Source: an archaeon (lineage in GTDB: Archaea; Nanobdellota; Nanobdellia; Pacearchaeales; GW2011-AR1). From it: 64,000 nt of DNA. Both the position numbers and the translations under genes were made by a program. Positions 43,312-51,806 of the stretch are shown here, one piece after another (the stretch's first letter is position 1; each line of letters begins with the position of its first letter). Below the pieces are notes generated by a model. It worked only from the letters and a program-made list of their open reading frames with translations, was not told where the DNA came from and ran no database searches. The DNA is taken from the NCBI GenBank assembly GCA_018694115.1, contig JABHNB010000012.1, positions 1-64,000 on the forward strand, in the 5' to 3' direction.

Positions 43312-43418
43312 TTTTATTTCCTTAAGAAAGTACTCTGCAGAAATACTGCGCTGTACTTACAACTCGGGCATTGACTACCCTGGTAAATGAAGAAAATTTC
43401 CCTTTAAAAATGTTTTCA

Positions 43419-43784
43419 CTAAGAAATAAATCTCTCTGCATCACTGGGAGGTAAAAATTCAACAGAATCTTCTTCATGGATCTCTTCAGGAATGATTAAT
43501 TCATTATCTTGGAGAGTATTTCCCGTATCAAAATTAGTTTCTGCCTGCGGAACTTCCACGATCACTTCTTCAAAAACTTCACTCACCTCCAAAGGTTCTT
43601 CAATAGCTCCCTCACCAACTCTCCCCAAATCTAAGTTTCCTGCAGCCCTTTCCTTTTCCATGTTCTCAACAATTGCCTTTGCCATCTTTTCTCCCCAAAC
43701 CTGGTACATACATGGCTTACACATATCGACGACAGAACCTTCTTCAACTGCGTCAGAACAATAAATACATCTCTTCATTTTCAC
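43419..43784 (-). CDS. Zinc-finger protein with acidic tail
   Basis: Residues 4-25 ([20 protein letters not shown]) form a C4 zinc knuckle. A short conserved helix ([20 protein letters not shown]) follows, then an acidic disordered tail ([21 protein letters not shown]). The start is preceded by GAGGTGAAA, a good ribosome site. A regulatory or adaptor protein is possible; no function is known. Confidence 0.65.
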   Translation of the reverse strand: MKMKRCIYCSDAVEEGSVVDMCKPCMYQVWGEKMAKAIVENMEKERAAGNLDLGRVGEGAIEEPLEVSEVFEEVIVEVPQAETNFDTGNTLQDNELIIPEEIHEEDSVEFLPPSDAERFIS

Positions 43785-43891
43785 CTCTTCTCATTCTCCT
43801 GCCAAAACGACTTTTTAAATTTATATGTACCCAAACAAAATTTCCAAGATAAATACACAAAACTTAAAAACTAAACTAGACAATTGATTAT

Positions 43892-44746
43892 ATGAGAAAA
43901 GAAGCGATGTTGGTTTTATGTATTGTACTATTTTCTATCTCATTCGTGGCTTCAGCGGGGTGTGATCCTAGCATCTCACTAATAAACCAAGACCCATATC
44001 CCGCAGTCCCAGGAGATTCGGTAAAGTTAGTTTTTCAAGTGGACAATGTTGACAATCCAGAATGTGGAGACATTGAGTTTAAACTCCTTGAAGAATACCC
44101 CTTCACATTAGATCAGGGATCAAAATCTGTCTACAATATTAATCCAACTTACGTTCAAGAGCACACAACCTACCTAATGGCCCCATTCACAATAAGAGTT
44201 GACGAAAATGCTTTAGACGGGGATACTCCCATCGAAGTAGGACTATCATTCACTGGACCTACTTTTGGAGAATTATCTGAAAAGTTCGATGTATCTATAG
44301 AAGATGTAAAAGCAGATTTTGAAATAACTATTAAGAATTACGAAGCCACAACAAATACTCTTACACTAGAAATTTTGAATATTGGGAAGTCAGACATCGA
44401 AGCCCTTACACTAGAAATTCCAGAACAAGAAAACATCATAGTTAAGGGTTCATATAGAAATATTGTAGGAGATCTTGATTCAAATGATTATACAACCGCG
44501 GATTTTGAATCAATTCCCGCAGATGGTGAAATAATGGTGAGCGTCCTATACACGGACTCAATTAATGTAAGGAGAAATTTACAAAAAACAATAACTTTCA
44601 ATTCACAATATTTTGAAGACAGAAATGGCACAGGCAACGGAACTTCAATATGGACTTACATAATTATTCTAATTGTCATCGGAGCAGTCTTCTGGTGGTG
44701 GAGAAGACGAAAGAAGAAGCAAGCTGCTCACAGCCATAGGCATTGA
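43892..44746 (+). CDS. Exported Ig-like (COG1361-type) protein with C-terminal anchor
   Basis: A signal peptide (VLCIVLFSISFVASAG), beta-sandwich repeats (VPGDSVKLVFQVDNVDNPECG..., YEATTNTLTLEILNIGKSDIEAL) and a C-terminal helix (IWTYIIILIVIGAVFWWW) with RRRKKK anchor are visible. COG1361-like proteins often accompany archaeal MacB-type ABC systems, which lie convergently next to it. An extracytoplasmic partner of that transporter is likely. Confidence 0.8.
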   Translation: MRKEAMLVLCIVLFSISFVASAGCDPSISLINQDPYPAVPGDSVKLVFQVDNVDNPECGDIEFKLLEEYPFTLDQGSKSVYNINPTYVQEHTTYLMAPFTIRVDENALDGDTPIEVGLSFTGPTFGELSEKFDVSIEDVKADFEITIKNYEATTNTLTLEILNIGKSDIEALTLEIPEQENIIVKGSYRNIVGDLDSNDYTTADFESIPADGEIMVSVLYTDSINVRRNLQKTITFNSQYFEDRNGTGNGTSIWTYIIILIVIGAVFWWWRRRKKKQAAHSHRH

Positions 44747-44760
44747 AATTCTAAACTTCC

Positions 44761-45975
44761 TTACTCATACCTAAGAGCATCAACGGGATTAATCTTGGAT
44801 GCCCTAATGGCAGGAATAACACCAGATATAGCTCCAGTTAATGTAGCAAACAAAATTAGTCCCACAAACAACAAAACAGAAAAATGAGGGCTAAGAAAAC
44901 CCCACCCCAAATTATCCAACAGAATCCCTCCACCATAACTCACAATCCATCCCAATCCAACCCCGATTACTCCCGCAACAAAACCTAAAAATGCAGATTC
45001 AAATAAAAATATTTTGAAGACCTCAGAGTTTCTCCCCCCAATAGATTTGATTATCCCAATCTCTTTTATTCTCTCAAGAACCGAAGTAATCATTGTATTA
45101 GCGGTATTAACCGCACTCACCACAACAGAAATTAACGCAATCAAAACAACAAACCCGATTATGATATTCAACGCACTTCCAAAGGCCTCAATCATATCCT
45201 GAAAAGATTGGACATGAAAATCTTCCTTCCCTTTATCCAAACCCCTCTCTTTCCGGAGATTCTTTTCGATTCTTTCAATAATTTGATCAATGTTATCTAC
45301 GTCGACCCTTGCAATAATCCAGCCGTAAGATAGTTCTTCTCCCGGATAAAGTTCCTCCATATAATCATTTGTAATATATATTTGTGCATCATCAGGAGGG
45401 CTTCCGACAGATTCATAGAACCCTACAATCTTCATCTTCTCGCCATTAACTTCAAGATTATCATTAACCTCATAAGCTTTTGAAAAGATAGCATCCGGAA
45501 CTTGGTAACTATAGCCTGCCATAAGTTTCCCCTTTTCACCCTTGTTTAAATCGCGCCCAAAACCAACCTCAATGTTTGAAAATTCCATCATAAGTGGTTT
45601 TTCAGGATCATATGAAATCAAAAAGGTATATTTCTTCACCGTGCCTTGTTGTACTTCAGCTACCTTAAATCGCAGGCCAGTAACCTCCTCAACTCCTGAA
45701 GTTTTCTCAATCGCCTCTAAATCATCATCTGTTAATTTGAAAGTATCATCAAGCCCAGGAATCCCCGCTCCTCCTTTTGCTTGGATAATTAGTTTATCCG
45801 CAGATGAGCTAGAGCTTAATTCCCCAATATAATCATAAAGCCCCCACCCATAACTAATAAAAATAAAAATCGTTGCGATTCCAATAAAAATAGATAAAAT
45901 TGTAAGGAAGCTTCTAGCCTTCCGGTGTTTCAAATTCCTCAACGAATATTTTATGCTTTCTTCACTAATTACCAT
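44761..45975 (-). CDS. ABC transporter permease, FtsX/MacB type (second)
   Basis: The N-terminal helix (RKARSFLTILSIFIGIATIFIFI), a MacB-PCD periplasmic domain (40-260) and three C-terminal helices with VLERIKEIGIIKSIGGRNSEVFKIFLFESAFLG and IPAIRASKINPVDALRYE identify it. It overlaps the APH-like gene by 7 bp, in the operon ATPase-permease-APH-permease. It likely forms a heterodimer with the other permease. Confidence 0.9.
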   Translation of the reverse strand: MVISEESIKYSLRNLKHRKARSFLTILSIFIGIATIFIFISYGWGLYDYIGELSSSSSADKLIIQAKGGAGIPGLDDTFKLTDDDLEAIEKTSGVEEVTGLRFKVAEVQQGTVKKYTFLISYDPEKPLMMEFSNIEVGFGRDLNKGEKGKLMAGYSYQVPDAIFSKAYEVNDNLEVNGEKMKIVGFYESVGSPPDDAQIYITNDYMEELYPGEELSYGWIIARVDVDNIDQIIERIEKNLRKERGLDKGKEDFHVQSFQDMIEAFGSALNIIIGFVVLIALISVVVSAVNTANTMITSVLERIKEIGIIKSIGGRNSEVFKIFLFESAFLGFVAGVIGVGLGWIVSYGGGILLDNLGWGFLSPHFSVLLFVGLILFATLTGAISGVIPAIRASKINPVDALRYE

Positions 45976-46967
45976 GTTATCTCCTTAAGAATCTCATTTT
46001 TATTTTGATTGAACCATTGAGCAACTTTAGAATATAGTTTTAATCTGTAAAGTTTTGCTCTTTCAGGGTCATGAATCAACATCCAATAAGAATAAGAAAA
46101 ATCTTCAATTGCCCCTGCAATAATTATCTCCGGAATAAAACTAATCTCCGTTCTTGATAAAGGATGATGTTTCTTATACTCTTTAAGAAAGAATTTAACT
46201 AGTTTTAAATCCAACTTATACTTATAAGTTTTATCTCTACAAGAATATTGCAACATCACAGCAAGGTCCTTAATTAATGTGTCTTTGATTTCTCCAACAT
46301 TTTCAAAGTCAATTACTCCAACAAGTTTTTTGTTTTTCCAAAGGGTATTTTCCGGACCGATATCCCGATGCAAGGAATATTTTTTCAGCTTTGAATATCC
46401 CACTACATTTAAATTATTAAGTAATGGGAGAAGTTTATTTGACTCCCCTAAAAAAATCTTTTCTTTTTCATCTTTAGGAGAATTGCCGATTTCTTTTTGA
46501 AAAGATTTTATTTCTTCCAAAATCTCTTCTCTGGCAAAGTCACTATAGGAGGTTTTATTATCTATACCAGAATTTTCTATAATCTGATGATAAATAGCCA
46601 TCATTTTAGCGCATTCTTTTAATTCAGGATAACCAAATCTTTTTATGTCTCTCCCTTCAATAAACTCGTAAACCCAAAAAATAGAACCTCCTTTTTTGAT
46701 GAAAGACTCCCTCTTTCTATTTTTTATAGGGGAGGGAATCTTATAAGGAAATTTTTTACGTTTTAAATAATCTAAATATTTTAATTCAAATTTCAATTCC
46801 TTAAGTTTTTTACTTTTTCCAAGCTCTCTAAGAATATATTTTCCTTTTGTTGTTCTAACAATCCAATTTAGATTGACAACTCCTTTTTCCGTTTTTTTGT
46901 GGGATAAGATTCTTCCAAGATCCCAGCTCCCTAAAATTATTTTTATTTCTTTAAGTCCCATCATCAA
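45969..46967 (-). CDS. APH/choline-kinase-like phosphotransferase
   Basis: HRDIGPENTLW and VIDFENVG are the Brenner motif (HxDxxxxN) and the metal-binding DFE/DxD motif of APH-type kinases. The N-lobe has KYILRELG (the Lys). The 332-aa size fits homoserine kinase II or aminoglycoside-type enzymes. It is embedded in the ABC operon with 7-bp and 4-bp overlaps on either side. The substrate is unknown. Confidence 0.8.
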   Translation of the reverse strand: MMMGLKEIKIILGSWDLGRILSHKKTEKGVVNLNWIVRTTKGKYILRELGKSKKLKELKFELKYLDYLKRKKFPYKIPSPIKNRKRESFIKKGGSIFWVYEFIEGRDIKRFGYPELKECAKMMAIYHQIIENSGIDNKTSYSDFAREEILEEIKSFQKEIGNSPKDEKEKIFLGESNKLLPLLNNLNVVGYSKLKKYSLHRDIGPENTLWKNKKLVGVIDFENVGEIKDTLIKDLAVMLQYSCRDKTYKYKLDLKLVKFFLKEYKKHHPLSRTEISFIPEIIIAGAIEDFSYSYWMLIHDPERAKLYRLKLYSKVAQWFNQNKNEILKEITW

Positions 46968-48196
46968 CCTCTCAACGCATCCACTGGATTTTGTTTAGCT
47001 GCTTGCATCGCCGGCGCAATTCCTGCCACCGCCCCGACAATAAAACTTCCCACCAAGGAAAAGAAAACCAAAATCCAATTAATAGTCAAAGGAATATCGG
47101 ACCCAATAAAACTCCCGATCCCTGCAGTCCCAACAATCCCAATCAACATCCCGATTGTAGCTCCAACCGCTCCCCCAATCAAGCCCATCAAACCAGATTC
47201 AATCATAAACTGCATAAAGACATGCTGGTTAGTAGCTCCGATAGCTTTCATAATTCCGATCTCTTTTCTTCTCTCTAAAACCGAAGTTGTCATGGTATTA
47301 ACAATTCCTATCGCTCCCACGATTATTGAAAGAGATGCAATAATTATAATAAATGCCTGAACTCCCCCTAAAACTGTATTAACTGTCGCCATCATTGCCT
47401 GGGGGGTGGATACATCAAAATCTTCCTCCCCTTCTTTAACTCCCCTACGTTTTCGCATCAATTTTTCGATGTCTTCTTTAGCCTTGTCCATCAAATCCTT
47501 ACTTTTAACCTGCACCGCAATCAAGTCAACATCATCTCCGTAACCCATTAAATCTTCAAGAGGGTCTTCATTCATATAAACGATATTATCAAAGACGAGA
47601 CTACCCTTCTTTTTTGATATCCCAATTACTTCATAGTCTCTAACTGTCAATGCTTCACCCTGAAGAGAAATTTTATCTCCCACCTTAATAGACTTTTCTA
47701 ACCCCACAGAATCTGCATAAAAATTATAACCTAACATAACACGATTCCTATCTCCATCTTTCAAAAGTCTCCCAAATTCTGCCTCTAATTCTAACACTTC
47801 GTAAGAATAATCCCTATCTTCCCCACTTGGAACGCTCATAGCGCTTCCAAAAACTGCCCTATCATTGAACTCAAGTCTTCCAGAAGGGAGATTTCGTCGT
47901 ATCGTTCGAACAACCGTGCTAAGTTTATCAATCGCTTCAACATCCCCCACAGTTAGGGGATTAACAACCCCGCTTCCCGGAGGCCCGTAAGAATTCAACC
48001 CGCCGGCCTGGACAGTTATTACTTCGGTGGAACTAACTCCAAATTGGGCACTCACCGCCGCCTGCAATCCATTTCCCAAAGTTATCAACGCAACAACCGC
48101 GGCAATCCCAATAAAAATCCCAAGCAAGGTTAACCACGACCGAATCCCGCGATGTTTCAGATTCTTAAATGATAGAGCAAAATAATCTCCTAGCAT
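46964..48196 (-). CDS. ABC transporter permease, MacB type (first)
   Basis: The N-terminal GIRSWLTLLGIFIGIAAVVALITLGNGLQ, the periplasmic core, and the TTSVLERRKEIGIMKAIGATNQHVFMQFMIESGLMG with the final APAMQAAKQNPVDALRG make it a MacB/LolC family member. 410 aa, starts 1 bp after the ATPase. Confidence 0.92.
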   Translation of the reverse strand: MLGDYFALSFKNLKHRGIRSWLTLLGIFIGIAAVVALITLGNGLQAAVSAQFGVSSTEVITVQAGGLNSYGPPGSGVVNPLTVGDVEAIDKLSTVVRTIRRNLPSGRLEFNDRAVFGSAMSVPSGEDRDYSYEVLELEAEFGRLLKDGDRNRVMLGYNFYADSVGLEKSIKVGDKISLQGEALTVRDYEVIGISKKKGSLVFDNIVYMNEDPLEDLMGYGDDVDLIAVQVKSKDLMDKAKEDIEKLMRKRRGVKEGEEDFDVSTPQAMMATVNTVLGGVQAFIIIIASLSIIVGAIGIVNTMTTSVLERRKEIGIMKAIGATNQHVFMQFMIESGLMGLIGGAVGATIGMLIGIVGTAGIGSFIGSDIPLTINWILVFFSLVGSFIVGAVAGIAPAMQAAKQNPVDALRG

Positions 48197-48197
48197 C

Positions 48198-49124
48198 TTA
48201 CTTCCCTCCCTTCTTCGCCTGTTTTCCTTTCACTAATTTCTTCTTATCTAGCCCTTTCCTAGATTTTCTATTACCTTTCTTTCCATTCCAGCCATGTTTT
48301 CTATGCAATGCTCTCTCTTCAGCTTCAACCTTAAATCCATTCTTCTTATGGGTGGTCTTTTCCACTTTCCCATCCCTTAACCAATAAACTTTCTCCGCAT
48401 AAGCCTCTGCCAATTCAGGTTCATGAGTAACCATAATAATTGTCTTCCCTTCCTTATTCAACTGTTGTAAAAATTCCATAACTTTCTCACCGGTCTTAGT
48501 ATCCAAATTTCCTGTAGGTTCATCCGCCAAGATAACTTCCGGATCATTAGCCAATGCTCTGGCAATAGCAACCCTCTGCATCTGCCCACCAGAAATCTGA
48601 TTAGGATAGTGGTCCATCCGATCTCCCAGATCAACCTTCCTCAAAAGATCCTCTGCAGTTACTGCCCTCTCATAAATATCCGTCCCCTGAAACATCATCG
48701 GAAGCATAACATTTTCCTTGACCGTAAGGTTTGGGATTAGATTGAAATTCTGAAAAATAAACCCAATCTTCTTTCCTCGGATTTGTGCCAAATCAGATTC
48801 AGTTAATGTTGATATATCTTCTCCATCAAGCAAGATCTTTCCCATAGAAGGCATATCCAAACTTCCAACAAGATTCATAGAAGTTGATTTTCCGCTTCCC
48901 GAGGGTCCCATAATCGCAACAAAGTCTCCCTCACTAATACAAACATCAATCCCATCCACTGCCCGGACAGTCGTATCTCCCATATGATAAATTTTAGAAA
49001 CCCCGGTTAACCGAATAATTTCCTTATCACACTTTATTTTTCCAAGGGCTTTATTCTTTTTTCCACCTATAGAACTCTTCTTTCTCTCCTTTTTATCACC
49101 CATAGCTCTTCGAAGAGACAACAA
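48198..49124 (-). CDS. ABC transporter ATPase, LolD/MacB type, with Lys-rich tail
   Basis: Walker A GPSGSGKSTSMNLVG, signature ISGGQMQRVAIARALA, Walker B VILADEPTGNLD and the H-loop TIIMVTHEPE are intact. Beyond the core (about residue 240) a Lys/Arg-rich tail of about 60 residues (RKHGWNGKKGNRKSRKGLDKK) is unusual. The N-terminus also carries a basic extension. It powers export or extraction by the MacB-like permeases. Confidence 0.93.
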   Translation of the reverse strand: MLSLRRAMGDKKERKKSSIGGKKNKALGKIKCDKEIIRLTGVSKIYHMGDTTVRAVDGIDVCISEGDFVAIMGPSGSGKSTSMNLVGSLDMPSMGKILLDGEDISTLTESDLAQIRGKKIGFIFQNFNLIPNLTVKENVMLPMMFQGTDIYERAVTAEDLLRKVDLGDRMDHYPNQISGGQMQRVAIARALANDPEVILADEPTGNLDTKTGEKVMEFLQQLNKEGKTIIMVTHEPELAEAYAEKVYWLRDGKVEKTTHKKNGFKVEAEERALHRKHGWNGKKGNRKSRKGLDKKKLVKGKQAKKGGK

Positions 49125-49148
49125 TATTTAAAGTTATCCAACAAAAAC

Positions 49149-49156
49149 TTTATAAA
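49149..49156 (+). promoter_or_regulatory. TATA box for rpoN
   Basis: TTTATAAA lies 22 nt before ATG 49178; leaderless. Confidence 0.6.
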
Positions 49157-49177
49157 CCAAATTTTCGCCACTATATC

Positions 49178-49375
49178 ATGATAATTCCCATTAGATGTTT
49201 TAGCTGCGGAAAACCAATCGCACATTTGTATAAGAAGTATAAAACCCTAGTAGAAGCAGGAAAAACACAGAAAGAAGCTCTTGACGAGCTAGGTATCAAA
49301 AGGTACTGCTGCAGAGCAAAGATCCTTGGACAATCAGATACTCTTGAGTTAGTTAATAAGTTCAAGAAGTTCTAA
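49178..49375 (+). CDS. rpoN: RNA polymerase subunit N (Rpb10)
   Basis: MIIPIRCFSCGKPIAHLY and the RYCCRAKILG give the CxxC...CC zinc site of Rpb10. 65 aa is standard. In most archaea it follows uS9; here it has moved away to its own promoter on the other strand. Confidence 0.97.
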   Translation: MIIPIRCFSCGKPIAHLYKKYKTLVEAGKTQKEALDELGIKRYCCRAKILGQSDTLELVNKFKKF

Positions 49376-49425
49376 TGATTCTATATTATTTGTAAAATTG
49401 TTTGTTTAATAATTAAACTGAAAAA

Positions 49426-49818
49426 TTAAATAAGCCCTCTCTTCTCAAGCGCTTCATCCCGAATTTTCTGGGCCAGATTACCCATTGCCTCGATCCCATC
49501 TAAATTCGGGGCATCTACAAAGTTTCTCAATGTGGAATTATACTTCTCTGCCAGTTCATCTAGGACCTCAATTTCCGCAGCATATTCCTCAAGAGTCATA
49601 TCTAGATCTTCCGGGTAATCCTCCCCAATTCTCTCTCTAAAGGATCGAACTTTCTCCCCTAAAATTTCCACTGCAAGAGAACGAAGCTCTTCATCAGATT
49701 TACCTGTCCCGATCTTTCTATAAGTTTTAACACCCGATATTTTCGCGCCCCACTCCCTAAAATAGTGACAGAAGTAAGCGCTACGTTGTTGTGCGGGTGT
49801 TTCTATAGGATCTTCCAT
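49426..49818 (-). CDS. Hypothetical helical protein, 130 aa
   Basis: A soluble acidic helical protein (LRSLAVEILGEKVRSFRERIGEDYPEDLDMTLEEYAAEIEVLDELAEKY). It begins MEDPIETPAQQRSAYFCHYFREWG. No family known to me. It is just downstream of the 5S rRNA gene on the same strand. Confidence 0.55.
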   Translation of the reverse strand: MEDPIETPAQQRSAYFCHYFREWGAKISGVKTYRKIGTGKSDEELRSLAVEILGEKVRSFRERIGEDYPEDLDMTLEEYAAEIEVLDELAEKYNSTLRNFVDAPNLDGIEAMGNLAQKIRDEALEKRGLI

Positions 49819-49856
49819 ATTAAATTATCTGTCCCTTCTTCCCAAAAAATATAAAA

Positions 49857-49967
49857 TAGACAGCTTCGTGCGTTCCCATCGTTAGACAGTACAAACACGA
49901 ACATATCAAGCTTAACTTCTGAGTTCGGAATGGGATCAGGTGTAACCAAAATACTATGGCCGTCTAA
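49857..49967 (-). rRNA. rrf: 5S ribosomal RNA
   Basis: The minus strand reads TTAGACGGCCATAGTATTTT..., GGTTACACCTGATCCCATTCC and GAACTCAGAAGTTAAGC, the universal 5S core. The ends pair (TAGACGGC with GCTGTCTA). About 111 nt is slightly short. No 16S or 23S gene is nearby, so 5S stands alone, next to tRNA genes. The ends are uncertain by a few bases. Confidence 0.9.
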
Positions 49968-50049
49968 TCATTGTAGAAAATTTCATTTTATAAACCTATC
50001 TATCTCCCAATAAATAAGCTTAAAAACAGGATTTCTGTTCTATGATTGC

Positions 50050-50133
50050 GAGGGAATGCCGGAGCGGTCAAACGGGACAGACTCAAGATCTGTTAGCTTA
50101 GTGCTTACGGGGGTTCGAATCCTCCTTCCCTCA
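50050..50133 (+). tRNA. tRNA-Leu (CAA)
   Basis: Acceptor GAGGGAA/TTCCCTC, anticodon stem ACAGA/TCTGT with loop CTCAAGA (CAA), long variable arm and T-loop TTCGAAT. No CCA. Its 3' end CTTCCCTCAT recurs at 50178-50187. Confidence 0.95.
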
Positions 50134-50187
50134 TTTCCGTAAGGAAATAGAGGAAAAGAAACTTTCAAAGAAAGTTACTTCCCTCAT
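50134..50187 (+). repeat. Spacer A plus duplicated tRNA-Leu 3' end
   Basis: The spacer has two small hairpins (TTTCC-GTA-GGAAA-like and AACTTTC-AAA-GAAAGTT) and ends with CTTCCCTCAT, a copy of the tRNA-Leu end at 50125-50134, directly against tRNA-Arg. Confidence 0.7.
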
Positions 50188-50263
50188 GCCCTTGTAGCTC
50201 AGTTTGGATTAGAGCACGTCCCTCCTAAGGACGGGGTCGCAGGTTCAAGTCCTGTCAAGGGCG
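50188..50263 (+). tRNA. tRNA-Arg (CCT)
   Basis: Acceptor GCCCTTG/CAAGGGC, anticodon stem CGTCC/GGACG, loop CTCCTAA (CCT), T-arm GCAGG-TTCAAGT-CCTGT. 76 nt. Its 3' end is repeated at 50357-50375. Confidence 0.95.
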
Positions 50264-50375
50264 TTTCAGACTCGAACCAAGACTGTCGCAGGCGAACAAT
50301 TCGCTTCGAGCAAAAATCTTGGTTAAATTAATTTTGAGAGATGCAAATTGTGAGTAAAGTCCTGTCAAGGGCGTT
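50264..50375 (+). repeat. Structured spacer B plus duplicated tRNA-Arg 3' end
   Basis: AACCAAGA (50275) and TCTTGGTT (50317) enclose the block GAACAATTCGCTT (50294). A second block (50329-50353, TAATTTTG-GAGATGCAAATT) follows, then the 19-nt AAGTCCTGTCAAGGGCGTT copy of 50247-50265. Confidence 0.75.
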
Positions 50376-50422
50376 CAATAGATTAATTAAGCTTAAAAAC
50401 CCCTTATCATTATCAAAATCAT

Positions 50423-50510
50423 GCGTGGGTAGTTCAGTGGTAGAATAACTGGCTTCCAAAATCTTCTTTGAAGAGACCAGTTGACCGGGGTTCGAGTCCC
50501 CGCCCGCGCA
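50423..50510 (+). tRNA. tRNA-Gly (TCC) with 17-nt intron
   Basis: Acceptor GCGTGGG/CCCGCGC, anticodon stem ACTGG/CCAGT. The loop CTTCCA is interrupted after position 37 by 50459-50475 (AAATCTTCTTTGAAGAG), the canonical archaeal site; the intron forms CTTC-TTT-GAAG. The mature tRNA is 71 nt. Confidence 0.92.
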
Positions 50511-50603
50511 TTTTCTAGGGACGAGAATTTCGAGTCTGAACAATTCGCTTTGAACAACTAAACCCTAATTTTGTGAGATGCAAATTGTGAATAGCCCGCG
50601 CAT
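50511..50603 (+). repeat. Structured spacer C plus duplicated tRNA-Gly 3' end
   Basis: It shares GAACAATTCGCTT (50538) and a 25-nt block (50566-50590; 24 of 25 identical) with spacer B. TAGGG/CCCTA encloses the first block. It ends with GCCCGCGCAT, a copy of the tRNA-Gly end at 50502-50511. Confidence 0.75.
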
Positions 50604-50641
50604 CCCCAAACTCTTATAACTTTAAACTCCCTATAATTTCC

Positions 50642-51769
50642 ATGTCAAAAAGGCTACGAAAGATCTTATCAGAAGAACCAATCAAAACCCCTGGAAGTCC
50701 ATTCTGGAACGTTTTCAAAAGATTCGGGCGAGATGAAGTGATAGCAATGATCATTAATGTTGTTGGGACCACCATTGCAGGGTTCTACCTCACATCTGCA
50801 TTTCTTCTTTCAATTATCGGTCCGATAATAGAAAAGTTAGGGTTTTTCCCCGCAAATTTTTTAGAATCCTTCAAAATATATAAAACAACTCCCAAGGAGA
50901 AAAGGAAATCAAAATCCCACTACTTCAAGGGAGGTCTCAAACGGGGAATGACAAGCCTAGGAGAAGATATCCTTATCCATGATCTGCTGTACATCATCCT
51001 TCTCTTTACGGGACTAAAAGTTTATCCTGCAATCCCTATTTGGTTACTTTCTGCTTCTAGCTTCATAATTGCTGTCTTTTTGGTTTCCTTAATTGAGGTC
51101 ACCATAACTGAAATAAGATATATTGGTTTCAAAAAAAGGATGGCCTATGTGGGATTTAAACCAGAAAATTATATCGAAACAAGATTCCTTATTAGTTCTG
51201 AGAAAAAACCTAATGAAATCTTAGACAAGCTTGCAGATCATTTTGACTTGGATATTCGAGAGTTTCTAAAATATGAGGACCTATACTTCGATAGCAACTT
51301 TCCTCAATTCTCTGGAAGAAAAGCAAAAGTTAGATTAAGAAAAAGAACAAATACTGAAGGAAAAGGATGGTTGAAAACTGCTCAAGTAATTTACACCAGG
51401 GCAAGAGAGAGTCAGCAAAAGAAGGATCAATTTAGATTTTTTCCAATAAAGAAAGAAAAATTCTACTTTTTCCTGGATCAGAGAATGCCCAAAAAGATTT
51501 CTAAAATAGAAAATTCAAAAATTAGGAGATTTTTAAAATCTTGTGAGACGGTTCCAAAAAAGAAGATCCTCTTTGAAAGATCCATTGCAAGGAGTGAGGC
51601 TTTATTGGCATCAGTAGATAAGCCCCTTAAGGGACGAGATTTCTTTATTCTAGAGCTAAAAACAAGGAATGACACAAAACTTCTTGTTGAAGCAATGAGG
51701 TTTGCAATGCAAGAGTTCCCCGTACTCCAAACTACAAAAGGCAAATCAGATATTGCAATATTATCCTAA
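50642..51769 (+). CDS. Membrane protein with C-terminal CYTH-like domain
   Basis: Two to four helices lie in residues 30-165 (EVIAMIINVVGTTIAGFYLTSAFLLSIIG, IYIILLFTGLKVYP, LLSASSFIIAVFLVSLI-like). The C-terminal 200 residues alternate charged strands (YIETRFLISSEKK, RKAKVRLRKRTN, KTAQVIYTRARE, FILELKTRNDTKLLVEAMRF) in the pattern of a CYTH/triphosphate tunnel fold. That call is tentative. Such a tunnel enzyme on the membrane could bind polyphosphate or nucleotide triphosphates. Confidence 0.55.
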   Translation: MSKRLRKILSEEPIKTPGSPFWNVFKRFGRDEVIAMIINVVGTTIAGFYLTSAFLLSIIGPIIEKLGFFPANFLESFKIYKTTPKEKRKSKSHYFKGGLKRGMTSLGEDILIHDLLYIILLFTGLKVYPAIPIWLLSASSFIIAVFLVSLIEVTITEIRYIGFKKRMAYVGFKPENYIETRFLISSEKKPNEILDKLADHFDLDIREFLKYEDLYFDSNFPQFSGRKAKVRLRKRTNTEGKGWLKTAQVIYTRARESQQKKDQFRFFPIKKEKFYFFLDQRMPKKISKIENSKIRRFLKSCETVPKKKILFERSIARSEALLASVDKPLKGRDFFILELKTRNDTKLLVEAMRFAMQEFPVLQTTKGKSDIAILS

Positions 51770-51806
51770 CCCCAAACTTTAAAACCACAAAATTTCTATC
51801 TATAAT

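Noticed and set aside
50264-50375. Spacer B as a C/D box sRNA
   Set aside because: GTGAGATG-like sequences are near a C box, but neither a correct RTGATGA nor a CTGA box pair was found.
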